A stretch of 64,000 bases of DNA. It comes from an uncultured Bacilli bacterium. Lineage in GTDB: Bacteria > Bacillota_I > Bacilli_A > RF39 > UBA660. Positions 25,740 through 35,242 of this stretch are shown piece by piece. How positions within the stretch are numbered: position 1 is the stretch's first letter; the number at the start of each line of letters is the position of its first letter. The position numbers and the translations under genes were made by a program. Location: positions 1 through 64,000 of the forward strand of contig CAKOXD010000001.1 in the NCBI GenBank assembly GCA_934130005.1. The letters run 5' to 3'. Below the pieces are notes generated by a model. The model did not search any database. It was not told the origin of the DNA and saw nothing but the letters and a program-made list of their open reading frames with translations.

Positions 25740-26051
25740 ATGAATAAAAAAGAACTATATAATTTAGAAAAAGAACAAAATATCTTACTATGTGCTAAAT
25801 TATTTCTAGAAAATGATTATTATATTATAGATATTGCAAATATAATAAAAAAATCAACATCAACAGTTCAAAGATACTTAAACGATCCATATATAGAAAT
25901 TAAATTAGGAAAAGATATAAAAGAATTGATAGAATTAAAATTGAAAGCTAAAAAAACAGAAGGAAATCTAAAAGGTGGAATAATATCTACAATTAATAAT
26001 GAAGCAACTAAAGATAGCAATGGAAAATTTACTGGTATGAAGAGGCGATAA
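25740..26051 (+). CDS. Small HTH protein, SpoIIID-like
   Basis: The protein has 103 residues. A helix-turn-helix is centred on IANIIKKSTSTVQRYLNDP (about 33-51), where the STVxxxL pattern matches the recognition helix of SpoIIID-type regulators. A basic Lys-rich stretch and KGGIISTINNEAT follow, echoing the basic, Gly-Gly containing tail of SpoIIID. SpoIIID is the mother-cell regulator of sporulation. With gpr, spoIIM and ylbJ in the window a sporulation role is plausible, but the similarity is weak and another small phage-type HTH is possible. A GAGGGGG site precedes the start. Confidence 0.55.
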   Translation: MNKKELYNLEKEQNILLCAKLFLENDYYIIDIANIIKKSTSTVQRYLNDPYIEIKLGKDIKELIELKLKAKKTEGNLKGGIISTINNEATKDSNGKFTGMKRR

Positions 26052-26052
26052 T

Positions 26053-26931
26053 ATGACTAAGGAAATATATGAAGAAATATATAATTTTACATGTAAAATA
26101 TATGATGCATATCAAATAGAAGATAAAAATTTATTAAATAAAATAATAGAACTTGAAGAGCCATTATATGATAGAATATTTACTGAATTAGATGATTATA
26201 ATTTAAATGTTTTTTTAGAATATGCAATTTTTAAATATAGTAGTATAAATCCTCATGATTATGATTTATATGAAGCAATATTATATGAAGATAAAAATAA
26301 ATTTGTAATAAGAAGAATAAATAATAAATTATTAAAAAAATCAATTGAATATAACATAACTGATGAAAATAAACAAGCAATAACTTTAAATGATCAAATA
26401 ACATTAGTAAGCAGTAATATATACGATGCATCAATAGAATTAAACGAGAAAATAATTGCTAATATCGAAGCAAAATTTATTTATATGTTAGAAAAAGAAA
26501 ATATAATTAATAGAGATGAAATAATAAAAAAATTAACGTTTGTATCTGTATATTTAGAAGAAATAGTAAAAAATAAAGCAATAGAAGAAATTATAAAAGA
26601 AGAAGATAATTTATATAATAATTTATGGGAACATGTAAAAAATGATTACATGTATATGTTAAATGAATATGTAACAAAAACAATAGGAAAAAATATTATA
26701 TTTATGCATTCAAAAATAGATTTAAATAATCCAAATAATATAAAAGTAAGAGAGATATATCTTAGAACATTGTTTAATTATTTAGATATAAAGGAAATAG
26801 ATTTAATAAAAAAACAATATGAAAAAGAAGATTTAGTTGTATATAATAAAGAAGGATATAAAGCAGTAATCGAATCATTTGAAAGTTATGATAAAGATAA
26901 AGAATTAATAAAAAAAATAAAAACACATTAG
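26053..26931 (+). CDS. Uncharacterised cytosolic alpha-helical protein
   Basis: The protein has 292 residues, is acidic and Glu/Lys/Asn-rich, and has no signal peptide, membrane span or recognisable motif. The pattern suggests an all-helical fold. It starts one base after the stop of the SpoIIID-like gene (AGAGGCGATAAT upstream), so the two form one transcript closed by a terminator. I cannot assign a family. Co-expression with a small HTH protein is the only functional clue. Confidence 0.65.
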   Translation: MTKEIYEEIYNFTCKIYDAYQIEDKNLLNKIIELEEPLYDRIFTELDDYNLNVFLEYAIFKYSSINPHDYDLYEAILYEDKNKFVIRRINNKLLKKSIEYNITDENKQAITLNDQITLVSSNIYDASIELNEKIIANIEAKFIYMLEKENIINRDEIIKKLTFVSVYLEEIVKNKAIEEIIKEEDNLYNNLWEHVKNDYMYMLNEYVTKTIGKNIIFMHSKIDLNNPNNIKVREIYLRTLFNYLDIKEIDLIKKQYEKEDLVVYNKEGYKAVIESFESYDKDKELIKKIKTH

Positions 26932-26939
26932 TGTTTTTT
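26919..26939. terminator. Bidirectional terminator between convergent genes
   Basis: AAAAACAC (26919-26926) pairs with GTGTTTTT (26931-26938). An A run on one side and a T run on the other suit both the plus gene ending at 26931 and the minus gene ending at 26938. Confidence 0.75.
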
Positions 26940-27474
26940 ATATATTATAAATATTTATACCATACTTTTCATTTTCAGTATCAAAAAATAAATGTGTTTT
27001 AATAGGTTTATAAGTTAAATAACCAAAAACAATATAAGTTATTATTATTAAAATAATTCCTATAATATTCGATGATTTAAATCCTTTTAACGAAATAAGT
27101 TTATAATTTATAAAAGCTGCAATAATAATTACAATCAACATTAAACTAATCGATATAAACATTACTTCTCCAAATTTATAATAAAGAGGTAAAAATAATA
27201 ATAAGTATATAGGAATAGATAATAAGGCTTCAAAAAATTTTGATAAAATATAATTATTTACTTTAATATTAAAACGAATTATTAAAAAATACTCAATGAT
27301 ACTAAACAATAAAATAGTTGTAAATAACATTTTCATATGTTCCCAAATACTTTCATTAACGGGAAAAAATATCGAAAATAAACTATTAGGAAAAATATCA
27401 TATAAAAAATGAGTTAAAAAGCAAAGCAAAAAAGTACCGATAACACTAATGATTTTTATATTTTTTAAATTCAT
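26938..27474 (-). CDS. DUF6512-like integral membrane protein
   Basis: The protein has 178 residues and about five spans. The segment FFPVNESIWEHMKM after the first span is the marker of a family of small Bacillota membrane proteins that I know as DUF6512. No catalytic role is known. ATG 27474 is preferred because AAAGGAG lies directly in front; an in-frame start 21 bases upstream is less likely. It is divergent from uvsE, with only 39 bases between the starts. Confidence 0.75.
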   Translation of the reverse strand: MNLKNIKIISVIGTFLLCFLTHFLYDIFPNSLFSIFFPVNESIWEHMKMLFTTILLFSIIEYFLIIRFNIKVNNYILSKFFEALLSIPIYLLLFLPLYYKFGEVMFISISLMLIVIIIAAFINYKLISLKGFKSSNIIGIILIIITYIVFGYLTYKPIKTHLFFDTENEKYGINIYNI

Positions 27475-27513
27475 AAAAAACTCCTTTCTAACCATATTAT
27501 AAATGGTGATAAT

Positions 27514-28452
27514 ATGAAAATAAGACTTGGATATGCATGTATAACAAATGCTTTAAATGTTACATCATCTAGTATGATGACATATAAACATTATAAAAAC
27601 TTAGGAAATTTAAGAGGTCAAGAAAAATTAGACAAAATAATAAAATCAAATTTTGAAGCATTAAAAGAAATATTAAAATATAATATAAAAAATGAAATAC
27701 ACTTTTATAGAATGACTTCAAATTTAATACCTCTTGCTACACATCCAAATGTTTCGTTTGAAATATTTAATAGGTATAAAAATGAATTTATAGAAATAGG
27801 AAATATAATAAAAGAAAATAATTTAAGAGTAGATATGCATCCAGATCAATTTTGTGTTTTAAATAGCATAAATGATACAACTATAAATTCTACTATTAAT
27901 ATACTCGAATTTTATCAAAATATGTTTAATGCTATGGAAATAAAATCAAAACTAGTATTACATATAGGAAGCAAAGCAAATGGTAAAAAAGAAAGTATGA
28001 AAAGATTTATTAATAACTTTGATAAATTAAATGAAGAATTAAAAAAAATGATAATTTTAGAAAATGATGATAAAGTATATAATATAAAAAATACATTAAA
28101 ACTTGCAACTACGCTTAATATACCAATGGTACTTGATTATCATCATTTTAAATGTAATCGTACAAACGAAAAAATAGAAGATTATATAGAAAAAATATTT
28201 AATACTTGGGACAGCATACCAAAAATACATTTTTCAAGTCCTAAAAATAAAAAGGAAAAAAGAAGTCATAATGAATATATAGATGTAGATGAATTTATAA
28301 AATTCATAGAAAAAATAAAATTTATAGATAAAGATTTTGATATTATGATAGAAGCAAAAGCACATGATGATGCAATATTTAGATTAATTAGACAATTAAA
28401 ATACAAAACAAATTATAAATTTATAGATGAAACAACTTTTTTAGTAAAATAA
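27514..28452 (+). CDS. uvsE: UV DNA damage endonuclease UvsE/UVDE
   Basis: UvsE nicks DNA on the 5-prime side of UV photoproducts and starts an alternative excision repair. The 312 residues form the expected TIM barrel. Family blocks are LGYACITNALN at the N-terminus, the metal ligands in RVDMHPDQFCVLNS, LVLHIGSKANGKKES, ILENDD, and VLDYHHFKCN. In Bacillus the homologue protects spores, in keeping with the sporulation-type genes here. Confidence 0.93.
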   Translation: MKIRLGYACITNALNVTSSSMMTYKHYKNLGNLRGQEKLDKIIKSNFEALKEILKYNIKNEIHFYRMTSNLIPLATHPNVSFEIFNRYKNEFIEIGNIIKENNLRVDMHPDQFCVLNSINDTTINSTINILEFYQNMFNAMEIKSKLVLHIGSKANGKKESMKRFINNFDKLNEELKKMIILENDDKVYNIKNTLKLATTLNIPMVLDYHHFKCNRTNEKIEDYIEKIFNTWDSIPKIHFSSPKNKKEKRSHNEYIDVDEFIKFIEKIKFIDKDFDIMIEAKAHDDAIFRLIRQLKYKTNYKFIDETTFLVK

Positions 28453-28502
28453 AAAGGATTTTTAATTTTTTTGTCGTATATTATTACTAGGGAGTGTTTT
28501 TT

Positions 28503-30263
28503 ATGAATGAAGTAAAGAAACTTGACTATGATACAATTAATAATATTAAAAACAGTGTTGATATAGTTGATATTATTTCATCTTATATTCCACTTGTAAG
28601 TAGAGGAAAAAACTTATTTGGTGTTTGTCCATTTCACGATGATAATCATCCAAGTATGAGTGTATCAAGAGAAAAACAAATATATACATGCTTCTCTTGT
28701 GGAGCAACAGGAACTGTATTTACTTTCTTAGAAGAATATGAACACATAAGTTTTATAGAAGCAGTAAAAATATGTGCTTCAAAAGCTGGCATACCATTAA
28801 ATATAAAAGGAATAAAAGAAACAAATAAAGATAATAAACTATATGACGTTTATTCTATTGCAACTAAATTATATCAAAACAACATAAATACAAATAATGG
28901 GATTGAAGCTAAGAACTATTTAAAAGAAAGACAGATAAATGATGATATAATAAAAGAATTTAAAATTGGACTAGCTTTAAATGATAATAAATTGTCAAAA
29001 CTTTTACTAAAAAAAGAATACGATGAAAAATTACTCATAAAAAGTGGTTTAATTGGAAAAAATGGAATTAATATTTTTGATTCATTTTATGATAGAATAA
29101 TATTTCCTATTGAAGATTCTAGTGGTAAAGTGGTAGGATTCAGTGGAAGAATATATAAAAAATATAATGGTGAAGCACCTTCAAAATATAAAAATACAAA
29201 AGAAACAGAAATATTTAAAAAAGGAGAAATTTTATATAACTTTATAAGAGCAAAAGAAGAAGCAAGAAAAAAAGGCAAAATAATTATAATGGAAGGCTTT
29301 ATGGACTTATTTAGAGCATATAGTGTAGGCATTAAAAATGTTGTAGTAAGCATGGGAACAGCGGTAACAAAAGAACAAGCAATATTACTTAAAAGAATTG
29401 CTAAAGACGTAATATTATGTTTTGATGGAGATAAAGCTGGAGAAAAAGCAACATATTCTTGTAGTAATGAATTATTGAGTTTGGGTATTACTCCTAAAAT
29501 AGTAAGACTAGAAGATAATTTAGATCCGGATGAATATATTTTAAAATATGGAAAAGACAAATTTTTAAACAAAATAAATAATCCAATAAATGTAATGGAC
29601 TTTAAAATGCATTACTTAAAGGAAAATAAAGATTTAAATAATAGTATAGATATGTCAAACTATGTAAATGAAATAATAGAAGAATTAAATAAAATAGATG
29701 ACGATATTTTAAAAGAAATAACAATAAAAAAAATAAGTAATGAATCTGGATTAGATATTGGTTTTATAAAAAGTAAAATAGAAAACAAAGAAGCTAAACC
29801 TGTATTTAAAGAACCTGTAAAAAAAATAGATGAAAAAGTAAACATGTATATAAAAGCTGAACAATATCTTTTATATTACATGTTAAACAACATAGAGGTT
29901 ATAAAAATGTATCAAAATAAAATAGGATATATGCCAACAGATAAATATCGTAAATTAGCATTTGAAATAAGCTATTTTTACAAAAATAATAATTATATAA
30001 ATATATCTGATTTAATGGTTTCTTTAAATGATAACGAAGAAATTATCAATGTAATAAAAGAGATAAATCTTCTTAATTTAAAAGATGAATATAATGAAGA
30101 ACAAATAAATGATTATATAAATACAATAAAAAAATACAACATTAAATTCGAAAGTAAAAGATTAAAAGAATTAATGAAAATGGAATTAGATCCAACTAAA
30201 AAAGCAGAATATGCAGAAAAAATATTAGAAATAAATAAATTAAATTGTGAGGTAGGGGAATAA
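28503..30263 (+). CDS. dnaG: DNA primase
   Basis: The 586 residues contain the N-terminal zinc ribbon (C42, H45, C63, C66 in VCPFHDDNHPSM and YTCFSCGATG) and the catalytic core with SGRIYK. The TOPRIM block appears as EGFMDLFRAYSVG and CFDGDKAGEKA. A helical C-terminal region binds DnaB helicase. ATG 28503 follows GGGAG. DnaG makes RNA primers for replication. It is followed after one base by rpoD, the classic macromolecular-synthesis operon of Bacillota. Confidence 0.95.
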   Translation: MNEVKKLDYDTINNIKNSVDIVDIISSYIPLVSRGKNLFGVCPFHDDNHPSMSVSREKQIYTCFSCGATGTVFTFLEEYEHISFIEAVKICASKAGIPLNIKGIKETNKDNKLYDVYSIATKLYQNNINTNNGIEAKNYLKERQINDDIIKEFKIGLALNDNKLSKLLLKKEYDEKLLIKSGLIGKNGINIFDSFYDRIIFPIEDSSGKVVGFSGRIYKKYNGEAPSKYKNTKETEIFKKGEILYNFIRAKEEARKKGKIIIMEGFMDLFRAYSVGIKNVVVSMGTAVTKEQAILLKRIAKDVILCFDGDKAGEKATYSCSNELLSLGITPKIVRLEDNLDPDEYILKYGKDKFLNKINNPINVMDFKMHYLKENKDLNNSIDMSNYVNEIIEELNKIDDDILKEITIKKISNESGLDIGFIKSKIENKEAKPVFKEPVKKIDEKVNMYIKAEQYLLYYMLNNIEVIKMYQNKIGYMPTDKYRKLAFEISYFYKNNNYINISDLMVSLNDNEEIINVIKEINLLNLKDEYNEEQINDYINTIKKYNIKFESKRLKELMKMELDPTKKAEYAEKILEINKLNCEVGE

Positions 30264-30264
30264 T

Positions 30265-31347
30265 ATGGTAAATGAAATAAAAACATTTGAACAAAGAAAA
30301 GAAGAACTATTAAAAAAAGGAAAAGAAAAGGGCACATTAACTTATGAAGAACTTGCTAATTCTTTAAAAGGATTAGAATTAACTAACGAAGAATTAGATG
30401 AACTTTATAACTTATTCAATGAAAATAATATTAAAATAGTATCAGATGATGAAGACGATGAAACAGACGATGGAAGTGAATTAATACTAGATGATAATAT
30501 TTTAACAAAAGATTTAACAATCAATGATCCAGTACGTATGTATCTAAAAGAAATAGGACAAATAAAATTACTTTCCATGGATGAAGAACTTAAATTAGCA
30601 GATAGAATTTTAGAAGGAGACGAAATGGCAAAAGCAGAACTTGCAGAAGCAAATTTACGTCTTGTAGTAAGTATTGCAAAAAGATATGTAGGACGTGGAA
30701 TGTTATTTCTAGATTTAATTCAAGAAGGAAATATAGGTCTTATGAAAGCAGTAGATAAATTTGATGTAACAAAAGGATATAAATTTTCTACATATGCTAC
30801 ATGGTGGATTAGACAAGCTATCACAAGAGCAATAGCAGACCAAGCAAGAACAATAAGAGTCCCTGTTCATATGGTAGAAACAATAAATAAATTAGCACGT
30901 ATCCAAAGACAATTAACACTAGAATTAAATCGTGAACCATCAGAAGAAGAATTAGCAAAAAAAATGAATTTATCAGTAGATAAAATAAGAGATATCTATA
31001 AAATAAGTCAAGAACCAGTTAGTTTAGATACACCAATTGGTGAAGAAGATGACTCTCATCTTGGAGATTTTATAAAAGATGAAAGAAATGTTAGTCCAGA
31101 AGAATATGCTACAAATGAATTATTAAAAGATGAAATATCAGAAGTATTACAAACACTAACTGAAAGAGAAGAAAAGGTAATAAGACTTAGATTCGGTCTA
31201 GAAGATGGTAAAAGTAGAACACTAGAAGAAGTTGGTCAAATGTTTGGCGTAACACGTGAAAGAATCAGACAAATAGAAGCAAAAGCCCTTAGAAAACTAA
31301 GACATCCATCAAGATCAAGAAAATTAAAAGATTATATGGGTGATTAA
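30265..31347 (+). CDS. rpoD: Primary sigma factor RpoD/SigA
   Basis: The 360 residues have a short N-terminal region 1.1 with an acidic patch (about 55-70). Region 1.2-2 follows with DPVRMYLKEIGQIKLL, then the -10 recognition helix YKFSTYATWWIRQAITRAI, region 3, and region 4 with the -35 helix-turn-helix LEEVGQMFGVTRERIRQIEAKAL. It directs RNA polymerase to the TTGACA/TATAAT promoters seen through the window. Its stop overlaps the trmK start (TAATGA). Confidence 0.97.
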   Translation: MVNEIKTFEQRKEELLKKGKEKGTLTYEELANSLKGLELTNEELDELYNLFNENNIKIVSDDEDDETDDGSELILDDNILTKDLTINDPVRMYLKEIGQIKLLSMDEELKLADRILEGDEMAKAELAEANLRLVVSIAKRYVGRGMLFLDLIQEGNIGLMKAVDKFDVTKGYKFSTYATWWIRQAITRAIADQARTIRVPVHMVETINKLARIQRQLTLELNREPSEEELAKKMNLSVDKIRDIYKISQEPVSLDTPIGEEDDSHLGDFIKDERNVSPEEYATNELLKDEISEVLQTLTEREEKVIRLRFGLEDGKSRTLEEVGQMFGVTRERIRQIEAKALRKLRHPSRSRKLKDYMGD

Positions 31348-31991
31348 TGAAGATTTCTAAAAGATTAGAAAAAATAATAACATTAGTAGAAGAAGATACT
31401 AATGTTATTGATGTTGGATGCGATCATGCATTAATTGATATATATTTAACTTTAAATAAAAAAAATACTTGTATAGCAACAGATATTAATAAAAACGCCT
31501 TAGATATAGCAAAACAAAATATAAAAAAATATAAATTAGAAAATAAAATCAAAACCTATCTAACAGATGGATTAAAAAATATAAAAATTCCAGATAATAA
31601 TACGATTATTATATCTGGAATGGGTACAAACACAATATTAAAAATAGTTAAAGGCTATGAAAAACAAATAGATAATTTAATTATAGAATCAAATAATGAT
31701 CACTATTTATTAAGAAAAGAAATAGTAAAATTAGGTTTTTATATTGATGAAGAATTAATAGTGAAAGATAGAAAAAAATACTATGTTATAATCAGATTTA
31801 AAAAAAGTTATAAAAAATATAAAAAATTTGAATATCTATTTGGAACTAAGTTAGATAATTTAGAATATATAGAATATTTAATTAATAAAAACAAAACTAT
31901 AATTAATAAATTACCTAAAAAAAATATAATACAAAAATTAAAACTAAAAAGTGAAATAAATTATTTAAAAAAATTTATAAAAAGAAAGTAG
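31347..31991 (+). CDS. trmK: tRNA (adenine-N1)-methyltransferase TrmK
   Basis: TrmK methylates A22 of tRNA in Bacillota. The 214 residues carry the SAM-binding start VIDVGCDHALIDIYL, IATDINKNALDIAKQNI, the IISGMGTNTILKI motif and the IIESNNDHYLLRKEI block typical of YqfN/TrmK. The order dnaG-rpoD-trmK is the same as in Bacillus. The last 17 bases overlap the convergent yqfQ-like gene. Confidence 0.92.
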   Translation: MKISKRLEKIITLVEEDTNVIDVGCDHALIDIYLTLNKKNTCIATDINKNALDIAKQNIKKYKLENKIKTYLTDGLKNIKIPDNNTIIISGMGTNTILKIVKGYEKQIDNLIIESNNDHYLLRKEIVKLGFYIDEELIVKDRKKYYVIIRFKKSYKKYKKFEYLFGTKLDNLEYIEYLINKNKTIINKLPKKNIIQKLKLKSEINYLKKFIKRK

Positions 31992-32334
31992 GGCCATTAT
32001 TTAAATTATATGATTGTTTTACTTCTTCAACTTCATTTTCTAAAGAAGAAACTTTACTATTTACAGTATTGTTTTTTTTATTTGGTTTGCTATCTACACG
32101 TTTAAATTCGTTCATAACTTTAAACATTGTTTTAGCATTTTTTACAATAGGAGTTGCTTGTTTAACAAGTGGAATAGTTTGATTTACAATACCAAGTGTT
32201 TTTTGAGTTCCAGATAAAATTGATCCAAAATTAATACCTCTAACACCACCTAATAATCTTGCAAAAATTCCAGGTTTAGCAACTTGACTTGTCATGTAAG
32301 GATACATTCCAAAATAAGGGTTATAATAATTCAT
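31975..32334 (-). CDS. YqfQ/VrrA-like protein (spore-coat associated)
   Basis: The protein has 119 residues. A Tyr/Pro/Met-rich N-terminus (NYYNPYFGMYPYM) is followed by the block GIFARLLGGVRGINFGSILSG. After it come TLGIVNQTIPLVKQATPIVKN and a Lys-rich hydrophilic tail. This layout fits the YqfQ family (VrrA), known from spores, and yqfQ also lies just downstream of the rpoD-trmK region in Bacillus. AGAAAGGAG precedes ATG 32334. A sequence CATATAATA some 20 bases upstream resembles a mother-cell sigma factor -10. Confidence 0.75.
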   Translation of the reverse strand: MNYYNPYFGMYPYMTSQVAKPGIFARLLGGVRGINFGSILSGTQKTLGIVNQTIPLVKQATPIVKNAKTMFKVMNEFKRVDSKPNKKNNTVNSKVSSLENEVEEVKQSYNLNNGPTFFL

Positions 32335-32381
32335 ATAAAGTACTCCTTTCTAAAATATTATATGTTTTTATCTAAAATTGT

Positions 32382-32409
32382 TTTACATTTAAAAAAAATA
32401 TGTTATAAT
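32382..32409 (+). promoter_or_regulatory. Promoter of the pilC operon
   Basis: TTTACA (32382-32387), 16-base spacer and TATAAT (32404-32409). The pilC ATG at 32441 follows a GGGAG site. Confidence 0.55.
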
Positions 32410-32440
32410 TTATTATAGTAATAATAATAAGGGAGAATGG

Positions 32441-34429
32441 ATGGTGTTTTACATGAAAAATGAAAATAAAAATAAATCTAATTTTTCAATTGTAAAATTA
32501 TTTTTCTATCCAATTAAAGGTCTTTACTTTATATTATATTTAATATATTCATTCTTTAAATACTCATTTAAAGGACTAGAATGCTTATTAAGTATTAACT
32601 TTTCAATTATAAAGAAAGCTTTATATGGAATACTATTTATATGTGTTTGTATATTTGATATATTTAAATTAATAGGTAAAACTATATTAAAACCTTTTAA
32701 GAAAAAGAAAGTAAAAAATAAAAAAACGGTTAAAATAGAAAAAGATACAAAACAAGAAAGTAAAAAAGAAAAAGTAAAAAAAATAAAAAAGAAAAAAGAA
32801 GAAAATAAAGATGTAATTAATAAAAAAGAATTAAAAAAACAACAAATAGAAGAATTAGCTAAAAATTTTATAGAGCAAAAAGAAAAAGAAAAACAAGAAA
32901 AAGAAAGATTACTTGAAATTAAAAATAAGAAAAAACAAGAAGAGCAAAAAGAAAAGAAAGAAAGATTACGTAAGAAAAAAATAAATGAAGAAGCATATGT
33001 TAATGAAAATGTTAAAATAGAAAAACCAACTATAAGTATGCAAATAAAAAATCTATTCAAAAAAATAGGTATGGTATTTGTATCAATTGGTTCTAAAATA
33101 ACAAATAACTCTTTTTCTAAAAATAGAAGAAATAAAAAAGATATGAAGCGTCAAGCATTACTTATAGATTTTGAAGGTGAAGACGCTAAAAAATCCGAAA
33201 AAAAATTATTATATGAATATGTAGCAAAAGATAAAAATGGAAAAATAATAAAAGATTACTTTAATGCTTATTCTAAAGTAGAAGTTCATTCTTATTTACT
33301 TAGCGAAGGTTATGAAGTATATAGTATAAAAACTAATAAATTTATTCAATTTTTCCATAAAAATAGTAATACAAATAAAACAAGATTTAAAAACAAAGAT
33401 CTTATATTCTTTTTAACACAATTGTCAACTTATATTAAAGCAGGTATTCCATTAGTTGAATCACTTAGAATAATATCAAGACAATATAAGAAAAAAGCAT
33501 ATCAAAAAATATTTAGATCAGTAATTTATGAATTAACTATAGGAGAAAACTTTAGTTCAGCTATGGAAAAACAAAACGTTGCTTTTCCTAAATTACTTAT
33601 AAACATGGTTAAAACAGCTGAAATGACAGGTTCGCTTCCAGAAGTATTAGATGATATGGCAAATTATTATACAGAAGCCGAAGAAACCAGAAAACAAATG
33701 GTAACAGCTATGACATATCCTACAATTGTATTTTTATTTGCTATTGCTGTTATGATTTTCATAATGGTATATGTAGTACCACAATTTGTTGAAATATTTG
33801 AAACAATGGATACAAAATTACCTGGTATTACACTTATGATATTAAATTTAAGTTCATTCTTAACACATTATTATATTTTCATAATAATAGCTGTCGTAGC
33901 ATTCGTTACATTATTTATCGTTAGCTATAAAAAAATAAGAGGATTTAGAACAATGTGTCAATGGATAATGATGCATATACCAATTATAAATAACACTATC
34001 ATTTATAATGAAGTTACAATGTTTACAAAAACATTCTCATCATTATTAGCTCATAATGTTCCAATAACTGATTGTATGGAAATATTAAATAAAATAACAA
34101 ATAATGAAATTTATAAAATGCTTATTTTAGATACTATTACTAACTTAGCAAGAGGTGGTAAAATATCTGATGCATTTAAAGATCATTGGGCTTTTCCAGT
34201 TCCAGCTTATGAAATGATTGTAACTGGAGAAATGACTGGTGAATTAGCAGAAATGATGGGTAAAGTATCATCATATTATCAAAATTTACATAAAAACTCA
34301 GTTACAAGAATTAAAACATTTATTGAACCAGCACTTACTATTTTCTTAACATTTGGAGTTGGTGTAATCTTATTATCAATTATTGTACCAATGTTTAGTA
34401 TGTATTCTGCAGTTCAAGAAATGGGATAG
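32441..34429 (+). CDS. pilC: Type IV pilus platform protein PilC with long N-terminal extension
   Basis: PilC/GspF is the inner-membrane platform of type IV pilus assembly. Of 662 residues, only 257-662 form the usual protein. It starts YEYVAKDKNGK and has two copies of the T2SF domain (FLTQLSTYIKAGIPLVESLRI and FTKTFSSLLAHNVPITDC) with the known spans and MSGEMTG-like turns. The first 256 residues are additional: two hydrophobic stretches (15-42 and 54-83) and then a very Lys/Glu-rich coiled coil (about 86-185). I know of no PilC with such an extension. It could tether the platform or bind the peptidoglycan or another pilus part. pilD follows after 9 bases. Confidence 0.9.
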   Translation: MVFYMKNENKNKSNFSIVKLFFYPIKGLYFILYLIYSFFKYSFKGLECLLSINFSIIKKALYGILFICVCIFDIFKLIGKTILKPFKKKKVKNKKTVKIEKDTKQESKKEKVKKIKKKKEENKDVINKKELKKQQIEELAKNFIEQKEKEKQEKERLLEIKNKKKQEEQKEKKERLRKKKINEEAYVNENVKIEKPTISMQIKNLFKKIGMVFVSIGSKITNNSFSKNRRNKKDMKRQALLIDFEGEDAKKSEKKLLYEYVAKDKNGKIIKDYFNAYSKVEVHSYLLSEGYEVYSIKTNKFIQFFHKNSNTNKTRFKNKDLIFFLTQLSTYIKAGIPLVESLRIISRQYKKKAYQKIFRSVIYELTIGENFSSAMEKQNVAFPKLLINMVKTAEMTGSLPEVLDDMANYYTEAEETRKQMVTAMTYPTIVFLFAIAVMIFIMVYVVPQFVEIFETMDTKLPGITLMILNLSSFLTHYYIFIIIAVVAFVTLFIVSYKKIRGFRTMCQWIMMHIPIINNTIIYNEVTMFTKTFSSLLAHNVPITDCMEILNKITNNEIYKMLILDTITNLARGGKISDAFKDHWAFPVPAYEMIVTGEMTGELAEMMGKVSSYYQNLHKNSVTRIKTFIEPALTIFLTFGVGVILLSIIVPMFSMYSAVQEMG

Positions 34430-34438
34430 GAGAGAAGT

Positions 34439-35206
34439 ATGGAAATATATTATGCAATTGTTTTCTTCATTTTTGGCACAATTTTAGGTTCATTTTATAA
34501 TGTAGTTGGTTATAGACTTCCAAGAGGAGAATCAATTGCCTTTCCAGCTAGCCACTGTACCAAATGTGGACATAAACTTACACCATTTGAACTAATTCCA
34601 ATAATATCTTTTTTACTACAAAAAGGTAGATGTACTAAATGTGGCGATAAAATATCATGGTTTTATACAATATTTGAATTTGCAACAGGAATTCTTTTTG
34701 CTATTTCATATTTAGTATTTGGAATATCAATAGATTTATTAATAGTACTAACATTTATATCTATGCTTTTAATAGTAATAATAAGCGATTATCAAACTAT
34801 GATTATTCCTGATGAATTATTAATTACTACAGTTATATTATTGATGATAGAAATATTTTTAAAAAGTGGTATAACCGGATTATTAACATCACTACTAAAC
34901 GGATTAATAATGTTTACTATTATGTTTTTAATAAAAAAAATAGGTGATTTTATATTTAAAAAAGAATCAATGGGTGGTGGAGACATAAAACTTATGTTTA
35001 TATATGGTATGGTCTTAGGGTGGCCTACATCATGTATATCTATTTGCTTCGCATCATTTATAGGATTACCTGTATCATTAATATTAATAAAAAAATTAAA
35101 AAATCACGAAATACCATTTGGACCATTTTTAGCAATTTCAGCAATTATAATGGTACTATTTAAAATAGATTTCAATTGGGTTTTAAATTTACTAAGTGAA
35201 ATATAA
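34439..35206 (+). CDS. pilD: Prepilin peptidase (type IV leader peptidase) PilD
   Basis: This enzyme cuts the leader of prepilins after Gly and methylates the new N-terminal residue. The 255 residues start with a span and FLGS-like GTILGSFYNVVGYRLPRGES. Two CxxC pairs (HCTKCG and RCTKCGD) bind zinc in the methylation domain. The catalytic Asp pair lies in ISDYQTMIIPDELL and in GGGDIKLM. It would process the pilins at 35712, 55623, 56123 and the fibre-tipped pilin at 13381. Confidence 0.95.
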   Translation: MEIYYAIVFFIFGTILGSFYNVVGYRLPRGESIAFPASHCTKCGHKLTPFELIPIISFLLQKGRCTKCGDKISWFYTIFEFATGILFAISYLVFGISIDLLIVLTFISMLLIVIISDYQTMIIPDELLITTVILLMIEIFLKSGITGLLTSLLNGLIMFTIMFLIKKIGDFIFKKESMGGGDIKLMFIYGMVLGWPTSCISICFASFIGLPVSLILIKKLKNHEIPFGPFLAISAIIMVLFKIDFNWVLNLLSEI

Positions 35207-35242
35207 ATCTTAAATTTATATTTTTTTAAAGGAGAGAATATT

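Noticed and set aside
29087..29572. 161-codon minus-strand ORF opposite dnaG
   Set aside because: Antisense of a well-conserved primase gene with no independent signals.
32524..33060. 178-codon minus-strand ORF opposite pilC
   Set aside because: Phe/Ser/Leu-rich complement of the Lys/Glu-rich coiled coil of PilC; no start signal.
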